Origin: Knoellia subterranea KCTC 19937
Lineage (GTDB): Bacteria; Actinomycetota; Actinomycetes; Actinomycetales; Dermatophilaceae
NCBI RefSeq assembly: GCF_000768685.1
Contig: NZ_AVPK01000007.1
Location: forward strand, 1 to 64,000
DNA: 64,000 nucleotides
Direction: 5' to 3'
The position numbers were made by a program, and so were the translations under genes. Positions 23,536 through 31,884 of the stretch are shown here, one piece after another. The notes beneath the pieces were generated by a model. The model had not been told where the DNA came from and ran no database searches. It was given only the letters and a program-made list of their open reading frames with translations. The number at the start of each line of letters is the position of its first letter. Position 1 is the stretch's first letter.

Positions 23536-24723
23536 ATGTTCGAGCTCAGCCAGGACCACGAGGACTTCCGCAAGGTCGTGCGCGACTTCGCCGAGCGCGA
23601 GGTCGAGCCGCACGTCGCGCAGTGGGACAAGGACCACCACTTCCCGACCGACCTCGTGCCCAAGATGGGTGACCTCGGGCTCTTCGGACTCGTTGTCCCC
23701 GAGGAGTTCGGCGGCAGCCTCGACCCGGAGGAGGGTGGCGCGTTCACGAGCCTCTGCGTCGCCATCGAGGAGCTCGGGCGCGTCGACCAGTCGATCGGCA
23801 TCACGCTCTCCGCGGGCGTTGGCCTCGGCATCAACCCGATCCTCACCTACGGCAACGACGAGCAGAAGCAGCAGTTCCTGCCCGACCTCGTTGCTGGTCG
23901 CGCCCTCGCCGGCTTCGGCCTCACCGAGCCGGACGCCGGCTCCGACGCGGGCGCCACCCGCACGAAGGCCGCGCGTGACGGCGACGAGTGGGTCGTCGAC
24001 GGCGCCAAGGCGTTCATCACCAACTCGGGCACCGACATCACCTCGGTCGTGACCGTCACCGCCCGCACCGGCACCGACAGCAACGGCAACGCGGAGATCA
24101 GCGCGATCATGATCCCTTCTGGCACACCGGGATTCACCGTCGAGCCGGCCTACGACAAGCTCGGCTGGCACATCTCCGACACCCACGGTCTGACCTTCCA
24201 GAACTGCCGCGTCCCCGAAGGGAACCTCCTCGGCGAGCAGGGGCAGGGCTTCAAGCAGTTCCTCAAGACCCTCGACGACGGCCGCATCGCCATCTCCGCC
24301 CTCGCCGTCGGCATGGCGCAGGCGATGCTCGAACTGTCGACGGATTACGCCAAGACCCGCACCGCCTTCGGTCGTCCGATCGGCTCCAACCAGGGTGTGT
24401 CCTTCCAGGTCGCGGACCTCGCCGTCTCGGTCGAGGCCGCCCGACTCCTCACCTACAAGGCCGCCTGGCTCAAGGACGAGATGGAGGCCGGTCGCCGCTC
24501 CCTCAAGGAGGTCAAGCAGGCCGCGTCGATCGCCAAGCTCTACTCGAGCGAGGCCGCCGTCACCGCGACCCGCATCGCCGTCCAGATCTTCGGCGGCAAC
24601 GGCTTCATGGAGGAGTACCCCGTCGCCCGCTTCTACCGCGACGGCAAGATCCTCGAGATCGGTGAGGGCACGAGCGAGGTCCAGCGGATGCTCATCGCGC
24701 GCCACCTCGGCCTCGGTGCCTGA
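23536..24723 (+). CDS. Acyl-CoA dehydrogenase
   Basis: The 395-residue flavoenzyme introduces an alpha-beta double bond into an acyl-CoA. It has the family signatures GFGLTEPDAGSDAG (near 131-144) and, near the C-terminus, QIFGGNGFMEEYPVARFYRD then EIGEGTSEVQR, where the catalytic-base Glu of short/branched-chain enzymes lies. Start ATG 23536 has GGGAGG upstream. With the next gene (carboxyltransferase, gap 13) and the LiuR-type regulator it makes a small catabolic unit; isovaleryl-CoA is a plausible substrate, by context only. Confidence 0.88.
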   Translation: MFELSQDHEDFRKVVRDFAEREVEPHVAQWDKDHHFPTDLVPKMGDLGLFGLVVPEEFGGSLDPEEGGAFTSLCVAIEELGRVDQSIGITLSAGVGLGINPILTYGNDEQKQQFLPDLVAGRALAGFGLTEPDAGSDAGATRTKAARDGDEWVVDGAKAFITNSGTDITSVVTVTARTGTDSNGNAEISAIMIPSGTPGFTVEPAYDKLGWHISDTHGLTFQNCRVPEGNLLGEQGQGFKQFLKTLDDGRIAISALAVGMAQAMLELSTDYAKTRTAFGRPIGSNQGVSFQVADLAVSVEAARLLTYKAAWLKDEMEAGRRSLKEVKQAASIAKLYSSEAAVTATRIAVQIFGGNGFMEEYPVARFYRDGKILEIGEGTSEVQRMLIARHLGLGA

Positions 24724-24736
24724 CAGAGTGATCGGT

Positions 24737-26299
24737 ATGCCGGTGAGTGAGTCCGACCCGAAGGTCGCCGATGTTCGTGCCCGACTCGAGGCGGCACGCG
24801 CCGCGTCGGCGTCACCGCCCGACAAGGCCGCGGCCAAGCTCGCCCAGCAGGGCAAGCTCTATGTCCGCGACCGCATCGCCCTGCTCGTCGACGAGGGGTC
24901 GTTCGTCGAGGACGGCCGCTACGCCAACGCGCTCGCCAAGGGTCTGCCGGCCGACGGCGTCGTCACCGGACGTGGCACTGTCGATGGTCGGCCGGTCATC
25001 GTCATCGCGAACGACCCGACCGTGAAGGCCGGCTCGTGGGGTTCGCGCACGGTCGAGAAGATCGTGCGTGCCACCGAGATGGCGCTGCGCGAGGAGCTCC
25101 CGGTCTTCTGGTTCGTTGACTCCGCCGGCGCCCGCATCACCGACCAGGTCGAGATGTTCCCCGGGCGTCGCGGCGCCGGCCGGATCTTCCACAACCAAGT
25201 GGCACTCTCGGGCAAGGTCCCGCAGATCTGCTGCCTCTTCGGCCCGTCGGCCGCCGGTGGTGCCTACATCCCGAGCTTCACCGACCTGCTCATCATGGTC
25301 GAGGGCAACGCGTCCATGTATCTCGGCAGCCCTCGCATGGCCGAAATGGTTGTGGGAGAGAAGGTTTCGCTCGAGGAGATGGGCGGTGCGCGCATGCACT
25401 GCACCGTCTCCGGCGTCGGTGACATCCTCGCCGCCGATGACACCGAGGCCATCGAGCTCGCGAAGCTCTATTTCTCCTACGTCCCGCAGAACTGGCGTTC
25501 ACCGCTTCCTTCGTATGCCGGTGAGTCACCCTCCGCTCCCCTCACCCGAGCGTCGGTCCCGGAGCGGGAGAGCCAGCCGTTCGACGTGCACGAGGTCATC
25601 GACGGGCTCGTCGACGACGACAGCTTCTTCGAGATCAAGGCGCTTTTCGCGGCCGAGCTCGTCGTGGGGTTCGGTCGGATGGACGGAGAGACCGTCGGAA
25701 TCGTCGCGAACAACTCGATGGTCAAGGGTGGGGTGCTCTTCACCGACAGTGCCGACAAGGCGGCCCGGTTCATCTGGTTGTGCGACGCCTACTCGATCCC
25801 GCTCATCTATCTCGCGGACGTGCCTGGCTTCATGATCGGCTCCGAGGTCGAGCGGGGTGGCATCATCCGGCACGGCGCCAAGATGGTGTCCGCGGTCTCG
25901 TCTGCAACGGTGCCGCAGTTCTGCGTCGTCGTCCGCAAGGCCTACGGCGCCGGGCTCTATGCCATGGGTGGGCCCGGGTTCGGTCCGGACGCGACGATCG
26001 CGTTGCCCACGGCGCGCATCGCGGTCATGGGGCCGGAGGCCGCGGTCAATGCGGTCTACGCCAACAAGATCGCCGAGGTCGAGGCGGCCGAGGGTGCGGA
26101 GGCTCGCGACGCCTTCGTCGCGGCCCGTCGTGCGGAGTACGAAGAGGACGTCGACCTCGAACGCCTCGCCGCGGACCTCGTCATCGACCACATCGTCGAG
26201 CCCGAGGACCTGCGCGCCGAGCTGCTCCACCGCCTGCGCTACGCCGCTGGAAGGGATCGGGCGTTCGCGACCAAGCGACGCGGCATACCTCCGGTCTAG
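24737..26299 (+). CDS. Acyl-CoA carboxyltransferase (beta chain, MccB/LiuB-like)
   Basis: The 520-residue carboxyltransferase has the N and C crotonase-like domains of the family, with oxyanion glycines in GPSAAGGAYIPS near 173-184 and RKAYGAGLYAMGGPGFGP near 400-417. It transfers carboxyl from biotin to an acyl-CoA, and fits the methylcrotonyl-type family better than AccD5. No biotin carboxylase gene adjoins it, so it must use an alpha chain elsewhere, such as the one at 8135. Its start codon sits inside a GTATGCCG octamer (24735-24742). It shares an operon with the acyl-CoA dehydrogenase. Confidence 0.88.
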   Translation: MPVSESDPKVADVRARLEAARAASASPPDKAAAKLAQQGKLYVRDRIALLVDEGSFVEDGRYANALAKGLPADGVVTGRGTVDGRPVIVIANDPTVKAGSWGSRTVEKIVRATEMALREELPVFWFVDSAGARITDQVEMFPGRRGAGRIFHNQVALSGKVPQICCLFGPSAAGGAYIPSFTDLLIMVEGNASMYLGSPRMAEMVVGEKVSLEEMGGARMHCTVSGVGDILAADDTEAIELAKLYFSYVPQNWRSPLPSYAGESPSAPLTRASVPERESQPFDVHEVIDGLVDDDSFFEIKALFAAELVVGFGRMDGETVGIVANNSMVKGGVLFTDSADKAARFIWLCDAYSIPLIYLADVPGFMIGSEVERGGIIRHGAKMVSAVSSATVPQFCVVVRKAYGAGLYAMGGPGFGPDATIALPTARIAVMGPEAAVNAVYANKIAEVEAAEGAEARDAFVAARRAEYEEDVDLERLAADLVIDHIVEPEDLRAELLHRLRYAAGRDRAFATKRRGIPPV

Positions 26300-26348
26300 A
26301 AACTGGGCTGGTCACAACCAACCACTGGTAGCCAGACTTCCCTAAGGT

Positions 26349-26366
26349 GTCACCCGTTCGGGTGAC
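26349..26366 (+). terminator. Perfect hairpin after the carboxyltransferase gene
   Basis: GTCACCCG, loop TT, CGGGTGAC: an eight-pair stem about 50 bases past the stop codon and 36 before the next start codon. Confidence 0.5.
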
Positions 26367-26401
26367 GCGGGGGTGTCCCAACTGACTACTCAGGAATGGT
26401 C

Positions 26402-27043
26402 ATGACTACGGCTGCACGACGTCGCCCCGGGCGGGCACATGTCCTCACGAGCGTCGCCATCACCTTCGGCGCGGGTTGCATTGCGGTGGGTACGGCGGGT
26501 GCCGTGCTCCTGCCGCAGGGCAGTCCGGATGCGACGAGAGTGGTGGCTGCGGACGTGCTTCGCCCAGCCCTGCAGCCCGTGAGGACGACGACGCCCGATG
26601 TCGTTTCGCGCAACGGACCGGCCCCGCTCGAGTCGCCAGGCGTGGTGCACGGCGCGGGACCGGAGCGGGTCGACGTGGCGCCGTCGATCGCCGCGGTTCC
26701 ATCGGAGAAGTCGGCGGCTGAGCGTGCGGCGACCGCCGACGCCGCAGAGCCTTCCGCCGATGACGGCACGACGCCCAGTGGTCTCGGTGTCGATGTCGAT
26801 GTCGAGTTGAGCCTCACTGGGCCGACGCCTGAGATCGCGTCGACGACGCCGGCCCCGGCGAGCTCCCCGGCCACGACGACCAGGACTCCACGGTCGACGG
26901 CCAGCGCGACGCCGTCATCGAGCCCGACTCCACCGTCAGCGACGACCCGGCCTGCACCGGAGCCGGCTCCGACGCCCGAGCCGGTGCCCGAACAAGAGGG
27001 CTCACTGCTCGGTGGCCTGCTCGGGCTCCTCTTCGGCCGGTGA
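26402..27043 (+). CDS. Membrane-anchored Thr/Pro/Ser-rich protein
   Basis: The 213-residue protein has a short basic N-terminus (RRRPGR), one hydrophobic segment (about 16-36) acting as signal anchor, then low-complexity sequence rich in Thr, Pro, Ala and Ser up to a hydrophobic Gly/Leu end (LLGGLLGLLFGR). No enzymatic domain is visible. Two ATGs compete (26396 and 26402); AGGA at 26392 is better spaced for the second. It may be a wall-spanning stalk protein; the protein at 27849 has a similar build but different sequence. Confidence 0.55.
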   Translation: MTTAARRRPGRAHVLTSVAITFGAGCIAVGTAGAVLLPQGSPDATRVVAADVLRPALQPVRTTTPDVVSRNGPAPLESPGVVHGAGPERVDVAPSIAAVPSEKSAAERAATADAAEPSADDGTTPSGLGVDVDVELSLTGPTPEIASTTPAPASSPATTTRTPRSTASATPSSSPTPPSATTRPAPEPAPTPEPVPEQEGSLLGGLLGLLFGR

Positions 27044-27081
27044 TCGCGCCGTCCAGAGCGGCCGCGTGCCGTGGTCCCGGG

Positions 27082-27759
27082 TCAGCCCTTCGTGGCTCGA
27101 CGCAGAGTGCGCCATGGGATGCCGAGCTCCGCGAGAAGCTCACGCAGCAGCGGGAGCGAGACACCCACGACGTTGGAGGGGTCGCCTTCGATGGCGCGGA
27201 CGTAGGGCGCTCCCAGACCGTCGAGGGTGAACGCGCCCGCGACGTGCAGCGGTTCGCCCGTCTCGACGTAGGCCGCGATCTCGTCGTCATCGACCTCGGC
27301 GAAGTGCACCGTCGTCGACGCCGTTGCGCCGAGGACACCGTTCGTCCCGCCGTCCTCTTCGGCCCGATCGTCGACGAGCCAGTGGCCCGTGTGCAGGATG
27401 CCGGACCGACCGCGCATGCCTTGCCAGCGGGCAGTTGCGGTGTCAGCGTCACCCGGCTTGCCATGGATCTCACCGTCGAGTTCGAGGACCGAATCGCAGC
27501 CCAGGACAACGGATTCCGGCTCGTCGTCCGCCACGCGTGCCCGAGCAACGGCCTCGGCCTTGGCTCGGGCCAACAGCAGCGCGACGTCCGCCGGTTCGAG
27601 CGGCCCGGAGAGCTCCACAGCCCGGGCGAGCACAGCGTCCTCGTCCACGTCGCTGACGTGGACGACGGGTTCAACACCAGCGGAACGCAAGGTGGCGAGG
27701 CGTGCCGGGGACGCGGACGCCAGGACAAGGAAGGATGCCGACAACTCATGCGAGGCCAT
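27082..27759 (-). CDS. maf: Maf-like nucleotide pyrophosphatase
   Basis: The 225-residue protein has the Maf/HAM1-superfamily start LVLASASPARLATLRSAG, with Ser and Arg of the nucleotide pocket, GCDSVLELDGEIHGKP near 85-100 and a C-terminal VVGVSLPLLRELL. The family hydrolyses dTTP/UTP and modified nucleotides, cleaning the nucleotide pool, and affects septum formation when overexpressed. The mycobacterial homolog (Rv3282) lies beside accD5/accE5; here several genes intervene. TACGGT 7 nt before the ATG suggests a leaderless message. Confidence 0.88.
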   Translation of the reverse strand: MASHELSASFLVLASASPARLATLRSAGVEPVVHVSDVDEDAVLARAVELSGPLEPADVALLLARAKAEAVARARVADDEPESVVLGCDSVLELDGEIHGKPGDADTATARWQGMRGRSGILHTGHWLVDDRAEEDGGTNGVLGATASTTVHFAEVDDDEIAAYVETGEPLHVAGAFTLDGLGAPYVRAIEGDPSNVVGVSLPLLRELLAELGIPWRTLRRATKG

Positions 27760-27766
27760 GACGCCA

Positions 27767-27772
27767 ACCGTA
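27767..27772 (-). promoter_or_regulatory. Leaderless -10 box TACGGT for maf
   Basis: On the minus strand TACGGT lies 7 nt before the ATG at 27759. Confidence 0.5.
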
Positions 27773-27848
27773 TTGCGACGAGGATGGCGCGACCATCTCG
27801 GGCCGGGGTGGGTCGCCCATGAGGAACGAATCGTCAGGAGCGAACTCG

Positions 27849-28388
27849 ATGAACGACCGTCATCGCCCCGGTGGCCCGCGCACGCGGGCCTACGGGATGC
27901 TCCGAGTGCTGCTGCTCTCCGGAGTGGCGTTGGTCCTCGTCGGTGCGTTCGGCGCCTCCATCCAGGGCATCACGAGTGATGGGAGAGGCCACGCCTACCC
28001 GGGCGTCGCACGTGACGGCTCCATCACGCCCTCACCCATCGACCCGGGAGGCGCGTCGTCCGGTGCGGTGCCGATCACGCCTGGCGACGCAACGGGTACA
28101 CCCACAGCCACGGCGACCGCCACGCCCACCGACGCGGCATCGGCCACCGGTGCGCCCACGGTCACACCCACCCCGAGCGACGGCACGCCCAGTCCCGAGA
28201 CTTCCGAGCCGACGTCGGAGGAGCCCAGTACCTCGCGCACCTCCGCCCCGCCCCGACCTGCTCCGCCCCGGACGGCCTCGACGACGTCATCGCCGACTCG
28301 GACATCGCGGCCCCAGCCGTCACCCTCCCCGACCGACGACGACACGTTCTTCGACGACCTCGTGGACATCTTCCGCCCGCCGAGCTAA
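27849..28388 (+). CDS. Membrane-anchored low-complexity Thr/Pro/Ser protein
   Basis: A 179-residue protein with a basic N-terminus, one hydrophobic span (about 18-38: LRVLLLSGVALVLVGAFGA) and then a Thr/Pro/Ala/Ser-rich region of about 120 residues ending in an acidic DDDTFFDDLVDIF motif. It is the second protein of this build in 2 kb, though the sequences are not obviously homologous. The ATG at 27849 is preferred because AGGAG precedes it with about 8 bases spacing. Function unknown. Confidence 0.5.
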   Translation: MNDRHRPGGPRTRAYGMLRVLLLSGVALVLVGAFGASIQGITSDGRGHAYPGVARDGSITPSPIDPGGASSGAVPITPGDATGTPTATATATPTDAASATGAPTVTPTPSDGTPSPETSEPTSEEPSTSRTSAPPRPAPPRTASTTSSPTRTSRPQPSPSPTDDDTFFDDLVDIFRPPS

Positions 28389-28418
28389 TTCTCCGTTACC
28401 CCGTACCTTTCTGGATGA

Positions 28419-28477
28419 GCTCCTCGGGCCTCCGGGCCTCGCACCTTCGTCGCTCGTGTCCTCGGCCTGTCGTCGCT
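28419..28477. repeat. Dispersed intergenic repeat, copy 1
   Basis: This stretch, from GAGCTCCTCGG to the stop codon of the antiporter gene, matches the reverse complement of 42787-42842 at roughly 85% by hand alignment, sharing CCGGGCCTCGC and CCTTCGTCGCTCGTGTCCTC. Both copies abut a gene end, and both contain a GGCC...GGCC inverted segment. Confidence 0.6.
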
Positions 28478-30393
28478 CAGCCGAGCACCTCGTCCACGAA
28501 GCACCACCGCCACGCCTCGCCCGGCTCCAGTGACCGCATCACCGGGTGGCCGTCGGCGGCATAGTGCGCACTCGCGTGCTTCCCTTCCGAGGAGTCGCAG
28601 CAGCCGACATTGCCGCACCGGGTGCACACCCGCAGATGCACCCAGGTCATGCCGAGACGGAGGCAGTCCGAGCACCCCTCGGGGCTCAACGGGACCGCGC
28701 AGTCCGGTTCGCCGGCGAGGTGGTCGCAACCGCTGGCGACCTGCTCCGGAGCGAGGAGTGGAGTGTCACGAATGGCCGCCGCCCGGGCCGACGACCAACT
28801 GATCGCGGCCTCCTCGGCGTCGAGCTGGGCCAGGACGCTCGACAGGATCTCGTGGTCCACGTCGTCCTCGTCACGGATCCGGACGAGCTCGCGCCGCTCG
28901 GCCTCGAGCATCGACATGCGCAGCCGCCGGCGGACCTCGCTGGGCGGCTCGGCCTCGCGCGGCCCCAGGGTGCCGAGCCGCTCCCAGATGCGGTTGACGC
29001 GCAGCGCCGCTTTGTCCCGAAGTTCCTGTGCCGCAGCGGGATCCACGTCGGACTCGTTGTCGAGTGCTCGCAGTCCTGCACCTGTGGCAGCCTGCACCAC
29101 GGTCGCCTCCTGGAGGGCGTCCTCGCGGGGATCCGGGCCACGAACCCCGAGCGCGCGGGCGAGCGCGGGCAGGGTCGACGACTGGAGGGCGAGCGTGCCG
29201 ACCGTGACGATCATTGCGACGAGGACGAGCGTCGGCCGCTCGGGCGTGAGCTCAGGAAGGGTGAGAGCAGCCGCGAGGGTGACCACCCCTCGCATCCCGG
29301 CCCAGGAGGTGACGGCGACATGGGAGGCCGAGACCGGCATACGGTCTCGTGCCACACGGTCCGCAAGCCATGTGAACGGGAACATCCAGATGGGTCGCAG
29401 GACGAGGACCGCGGCGAGCACGGCGAGGCCGATGACCACCGCGCGCCCGAGCGAGATCTCGCTCGCCCGGACGTCCGCCACGGTGCTCGAGAGCTGGAGC
29501 CCGATGAGGAGGAACACCGCGTTCTCGAGGAGGAACGTGATGCTCGCCCAGTTGACCCGTTCGCTCAGCCGTGAGGCCGCGGACTGGAGCACGATCGACT
29601 TGTGGGCGAGGAGCAGGCCCGTGGTGACGACCGCGAGGACTCCGCTCGCGCCGAGCTGCTCGGCCGGGAGGTAGGACACGAACGGCGCGGCAAAGGACAA
29701 CACCGTGTCCGACGTCGCCTCGGTGAGGTGCTTCCGGATGTGGCCGATGAGGACGAAGACGACCCACCCGACGCCTACTCCTCCGACGACGGCGAGGCCG
29801 AAGTCACGGGCCACAGAACTCACGGATACCGGCCCGTGAGAAGCGAATCCGTGATGTGAGGTTGCCAAGCCCGCTGCGGCGATCGCGGTCCGGAGCGTGA
29901 CGAGAGCGGTTGCGTCGTTGAGGAGCGATTCGCCCTCGAGGATGGTCGTGATGCGCCGGGGGAGGCCGATGCCGCGGGCGACGGCCGTGGCGGCCACCGC
30001 GTCCGGGGGAGCGACGATGGCGCCAAGCGCGACGGCCACGGCGAAGGGGATCGAGGGTACGAGCCACCGCACGAGGAGCGCGACACCCAACGCCGTGAAG
30101 AGCACGAGTCCGACCGACAGGCCGAGGATCGGCAGTCGGTTGGCTCGGATGTCGACGAGCGAGGTGTTGAGGGCTGCGGCATACAGCAAGGGCGGGAGCA
30201 GGCCCAGAAGCACGACATCCGGGTCGAGGGAGACCTCGGGGATGAAGGGCAGGACCGATGCGATGAGTCCGACGACAAGCAGGGCGATCGGTGATGGCAG
30301 CCGCAGCGGTGCGCTGAGGCGCGCCACGAGGATGACGGTCACGGCGATGGCGGCGAGCGTGAGTGCGAGGGTCACCGGGACATTGTCTGCCAC
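28477..30393 (-). CDS. Na+/H+ antiporter (CPA1) fused to a UBP-type zinc finger
   Basis: The 638-residue protein has about 12 membrane spans (1-410) with the CPA1 motifs GAIVAPPDAVAATA and EGESLLNDATAL, then TSWAGMRGVVTLAAAL. A soluble helical linker follows (about 440-550). The last about 80 residues form a zf-UBP domain: CDHL, CSDC, CTRCG, GCC and KHASAHY...GHP, with all expected Cys/His ligands. UBP fingers in eukaryotes bind ubiquitin C-termini; here the partner is unknown, maybe a protein terminus or a regulatory role in ion exchange. The start is GTG. The gene ends in the dispersed repeat. Confidence 0.85.
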   Translation of the reverse strand: MADNVPVTLALTLAAIAVTVILVARLSAPLRLPSPIALLVVGLIASVLPFIPEVSLDPDVVLLGLLPPLLYAAALNTSLVDIRANRLPILGLSVGLVLFTALGVALLVRWLVPSIPFAVAVALGAIVAPPDAVAATAVARGIGLPRRITTILEGESLLNDATALVTLRTAIAAAGLATSHHGFASHGPVSVSSVARDFGLAVVGGVGVGWVVFVLIGHIRKHLTEATSDTVLSFAAPFVSYLPAEQLGASGVLAVVTTGLLLAHKSIVLQSAASRLSERVNWASITFLLENAVFLLIGLQLSSTVADVRASEISLGRAVVIGLAVLAAVLVLRPIWMFPFTWLADRVARDRMPVSASHVAVTSWAGMRGVVTLAAALTLPELTPERPTLVLVAMIVTVGTLALQSSTLPALARALGVRGPDPREDALQEATVVQAATGAGLRALDNESDVDPAAAQELRDKAALRVNRIWERLGTLGPREAEPPSEVRRRLRMSMLEAERRELVRIRDEDDVDHEILSSVLAQLDAEEAAISWSSARAAAIRDTPLLAPEQVASGCDHLAGEPDCAVPLSPEGCSDCLRLGMTWVHLRVCTRCGNVGCCDSSEGKHASAHYAADGHPVMRSLEPGEAWRWCFVDEVLG

Positions 30394-30443
30394 GCGCTCA
30401 CGACGGCGTCCATCCCGCGAGGTTGAGGTCTTGCGGCGTCTGG

Positions 30444-30479
30444 TTACGCGCCAGTAGGTTCTCGGTTACCGCCGAGTAC
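30444..30479. promoter_or_regulatory. Two candidate TTAC...AGTA operator-like sites before the lipase gene
   Basis: TTACGCGCCAGTAG (30444-30457) and TTACCGCCGAGTAC (30466-30479) are imperfect palindromes 22 bases apart, about 25-60 bases before the lipase ATG. They resemble TTACTCGCGAGTCA near accA3. A TetR-type lipid regulator is a guess. Confidence 0.3.
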
Positions 30480-30504
30480 AAATCACCTCGAACAAAGGCT
30501 GACA

Positions 30505-31782
30505 ATGACGTCACGCATGTTCCGTCGGGCTCTCGTCCCGATCGCTGCCCTCGGCCTGGTGGCCGCGCTCGCAGCCCCCGCGCACGCCGGTTCCGACTCG
30601 ATTCCCGGCACCGCGGGGGCGGGCACCGTCACCGGCGTGGCCGAGCCGTCGCGCCCGGCGTTCTACGACCCACCCGCCACGATCCCCGGCACGCCCGGGA
30701 CGATCATCCGCAGCGAGCCCGCGACCCAGTGGCTCGACCCGCTCGGCTTCTCGAACCTCACGATGTCGTCGACCCGTGTCATGTATGCGTCGAAGAACCG
30801 TGTGGGCCGCCCCATCGCGGTCACCGGAACCATCTTCGAGCCCAAGGCCCCGTGGATCGGTCTGAGCTCGCGTCCCCTCATCAGCTTCGCCCCGGGGACG
30901 ATGGGCATCGCCGACAAGTGCGCACCCTCGCGCCAGCTCGCCGAGTCGTTCACGATGTACGAGATCCTCTTCATGCAGGGGTTGTTGACTCGCGGTTATG
31001 CCGTCGCGCTGACGGACTATCAGGGCCTGGGGACCCCCGGCACGCACACGTACATGCAACGCGTCGCCCAGGGCCAGGCCGTTCTCGACATCGCCCGGGC
31101 CGCGCTGAAGCGCTCGGGGACGAGCCTACGGAGCACCACCCCGGTGGGCTTCTACGGCTACTCTCAGGGCGGTGGGGCTGCGGCCGCCGCGGCCGAGCTC
31201 GCGGGCAGCTATGCCCCGGAGCTCCGGGTCAGGGGCACCGTCGCCGGAGCCGTCCCCGCGGACCTCGGCGCCGTGGCGAAGAACCTCGAGGGCAGCTTCT
31301 ACGCCGAGTTCCTCAACTTCGCGCTCCTCGGGCTTGCTGCGGACAACGGCATCGACATGAGCGGCTACCTCAATGAGGCGGGCAAGCAGGTCGCCCGGGC
31401 CACCGAGGGGCACTGTGTGTTCGACCTGGCCGCCGGTGCGTTCCAGAACTCCTCGAGGCTCACCCTCGACGGACGCAAGGTTCCCGCCTACCTCGGAGAG
31501 GCGCCCTTCAAGGGGATCCTCGCGGCCAACCGCATCGGCAACCTCAAGCCCAACGCTCCGGTGCTCGTGTCCCAGTCGCTGCTCGACGACGTCATCCCCT
31601 ACGCCGTCGGCAAGCAGCTCGCCAAGGCCTGGTGCGGCAAGGGCACCAACGTGCGCTTCTCGACGAACGTCGGCCCCACCCACATCGGTGGCGCTTTTCC
31701 CTCCTCGGCCGAGAGCTACGCGTTCTTCGAGGCACGCTTCGCCGGGCTGCCGCAGATCAGCAACTGCTGGACCATCTGGTGA
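30505..31782 (+). CDS. Secreted lipase (alpha/beta hydrolase, LIP family)
   Basis: The 425-residue precursor has a signal peptide (MTSRMFRRAL..., cleavage near AHA-GS at 27-28), then a lipase domain with nucleophile elbow GYSQGGG (Ser220), and a downstream Asp/His region (LLDDVIPY, GPTHIGG). This matches secretory triacylglycerol lipases that release fatty acids outside the cell. It should be exported by Sec. AAAGG lies before the ATG. The gene ends before an octamer-built hairpin. Confidence 0.88.
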   Translation: MTSRMFRRALVPIAALGLVAALAAPAHAGSDSIPGTAGAGTVTGVAEPSRPAFYDPPATIPGTPGTIIRSEPATQWLDPLGFSNLTMSSTRVMYASKNRVGRPIAVTGTIFEPKAPWIGLSSRPLISFAPGTMGIADKCAPSRQLAESFTMYEILFMQGLLTRGYAVALTDYQGLGTPGTHTYMQRVAQGQAVLDIARAALKRSGTSLRSTTPVGFYGYSQGGGAAAAAAELAGSYAPELRVRGTVAGAVPADLGAVAKNLEGSFYAEFLNFALLGLAADNGIDMSGYLNEAGKQVARATEGHCVFDLAAGAFQNSSRLTLDGRKVPAYLGEAPFKGILAANRIGNLKPNAPVLVSQSLLDDVIPYAVGKQLAKAWCGKGTNVRFSTNVGPTHIGGAFPSSAESYAFFEARFAGLPQISNCWTIW

Positions 31783-31828
31783 GTTCGGCTCTCTGACAAC
31801 GCTTTTCGCGGTTTGAAGACCGAGTCCA

Positions 31829-31877
31829 CGCAAAGGTATGCCGTCCGCGAAACAATCGCGGCCGGCATACCTTTGCG
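31829..31877. terminator. Long octamer-based hairpin between convergent genes
   Basis: CGCAAAGGTATGCCG (31829-31843) pairs perfectly with CGGCATACCTTTGCG (31863-31877). A nested CGCG...CGCG pair lies in the loop. Both arms contain the GTATGCCG octamer. It separates the convergent lipase and peptidase genes and fits a bidirectional terminator. Confidence 0.75.
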
Positions 31878-31884
31878 GTTGTGC

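Noticed and set aside
26300-26401. Riboswitch (for example c-di-AMP type) before the secreted protein gene
   Set aside because: Only a single simple hairpin is present; none of the conserved aptamer segments could be found.
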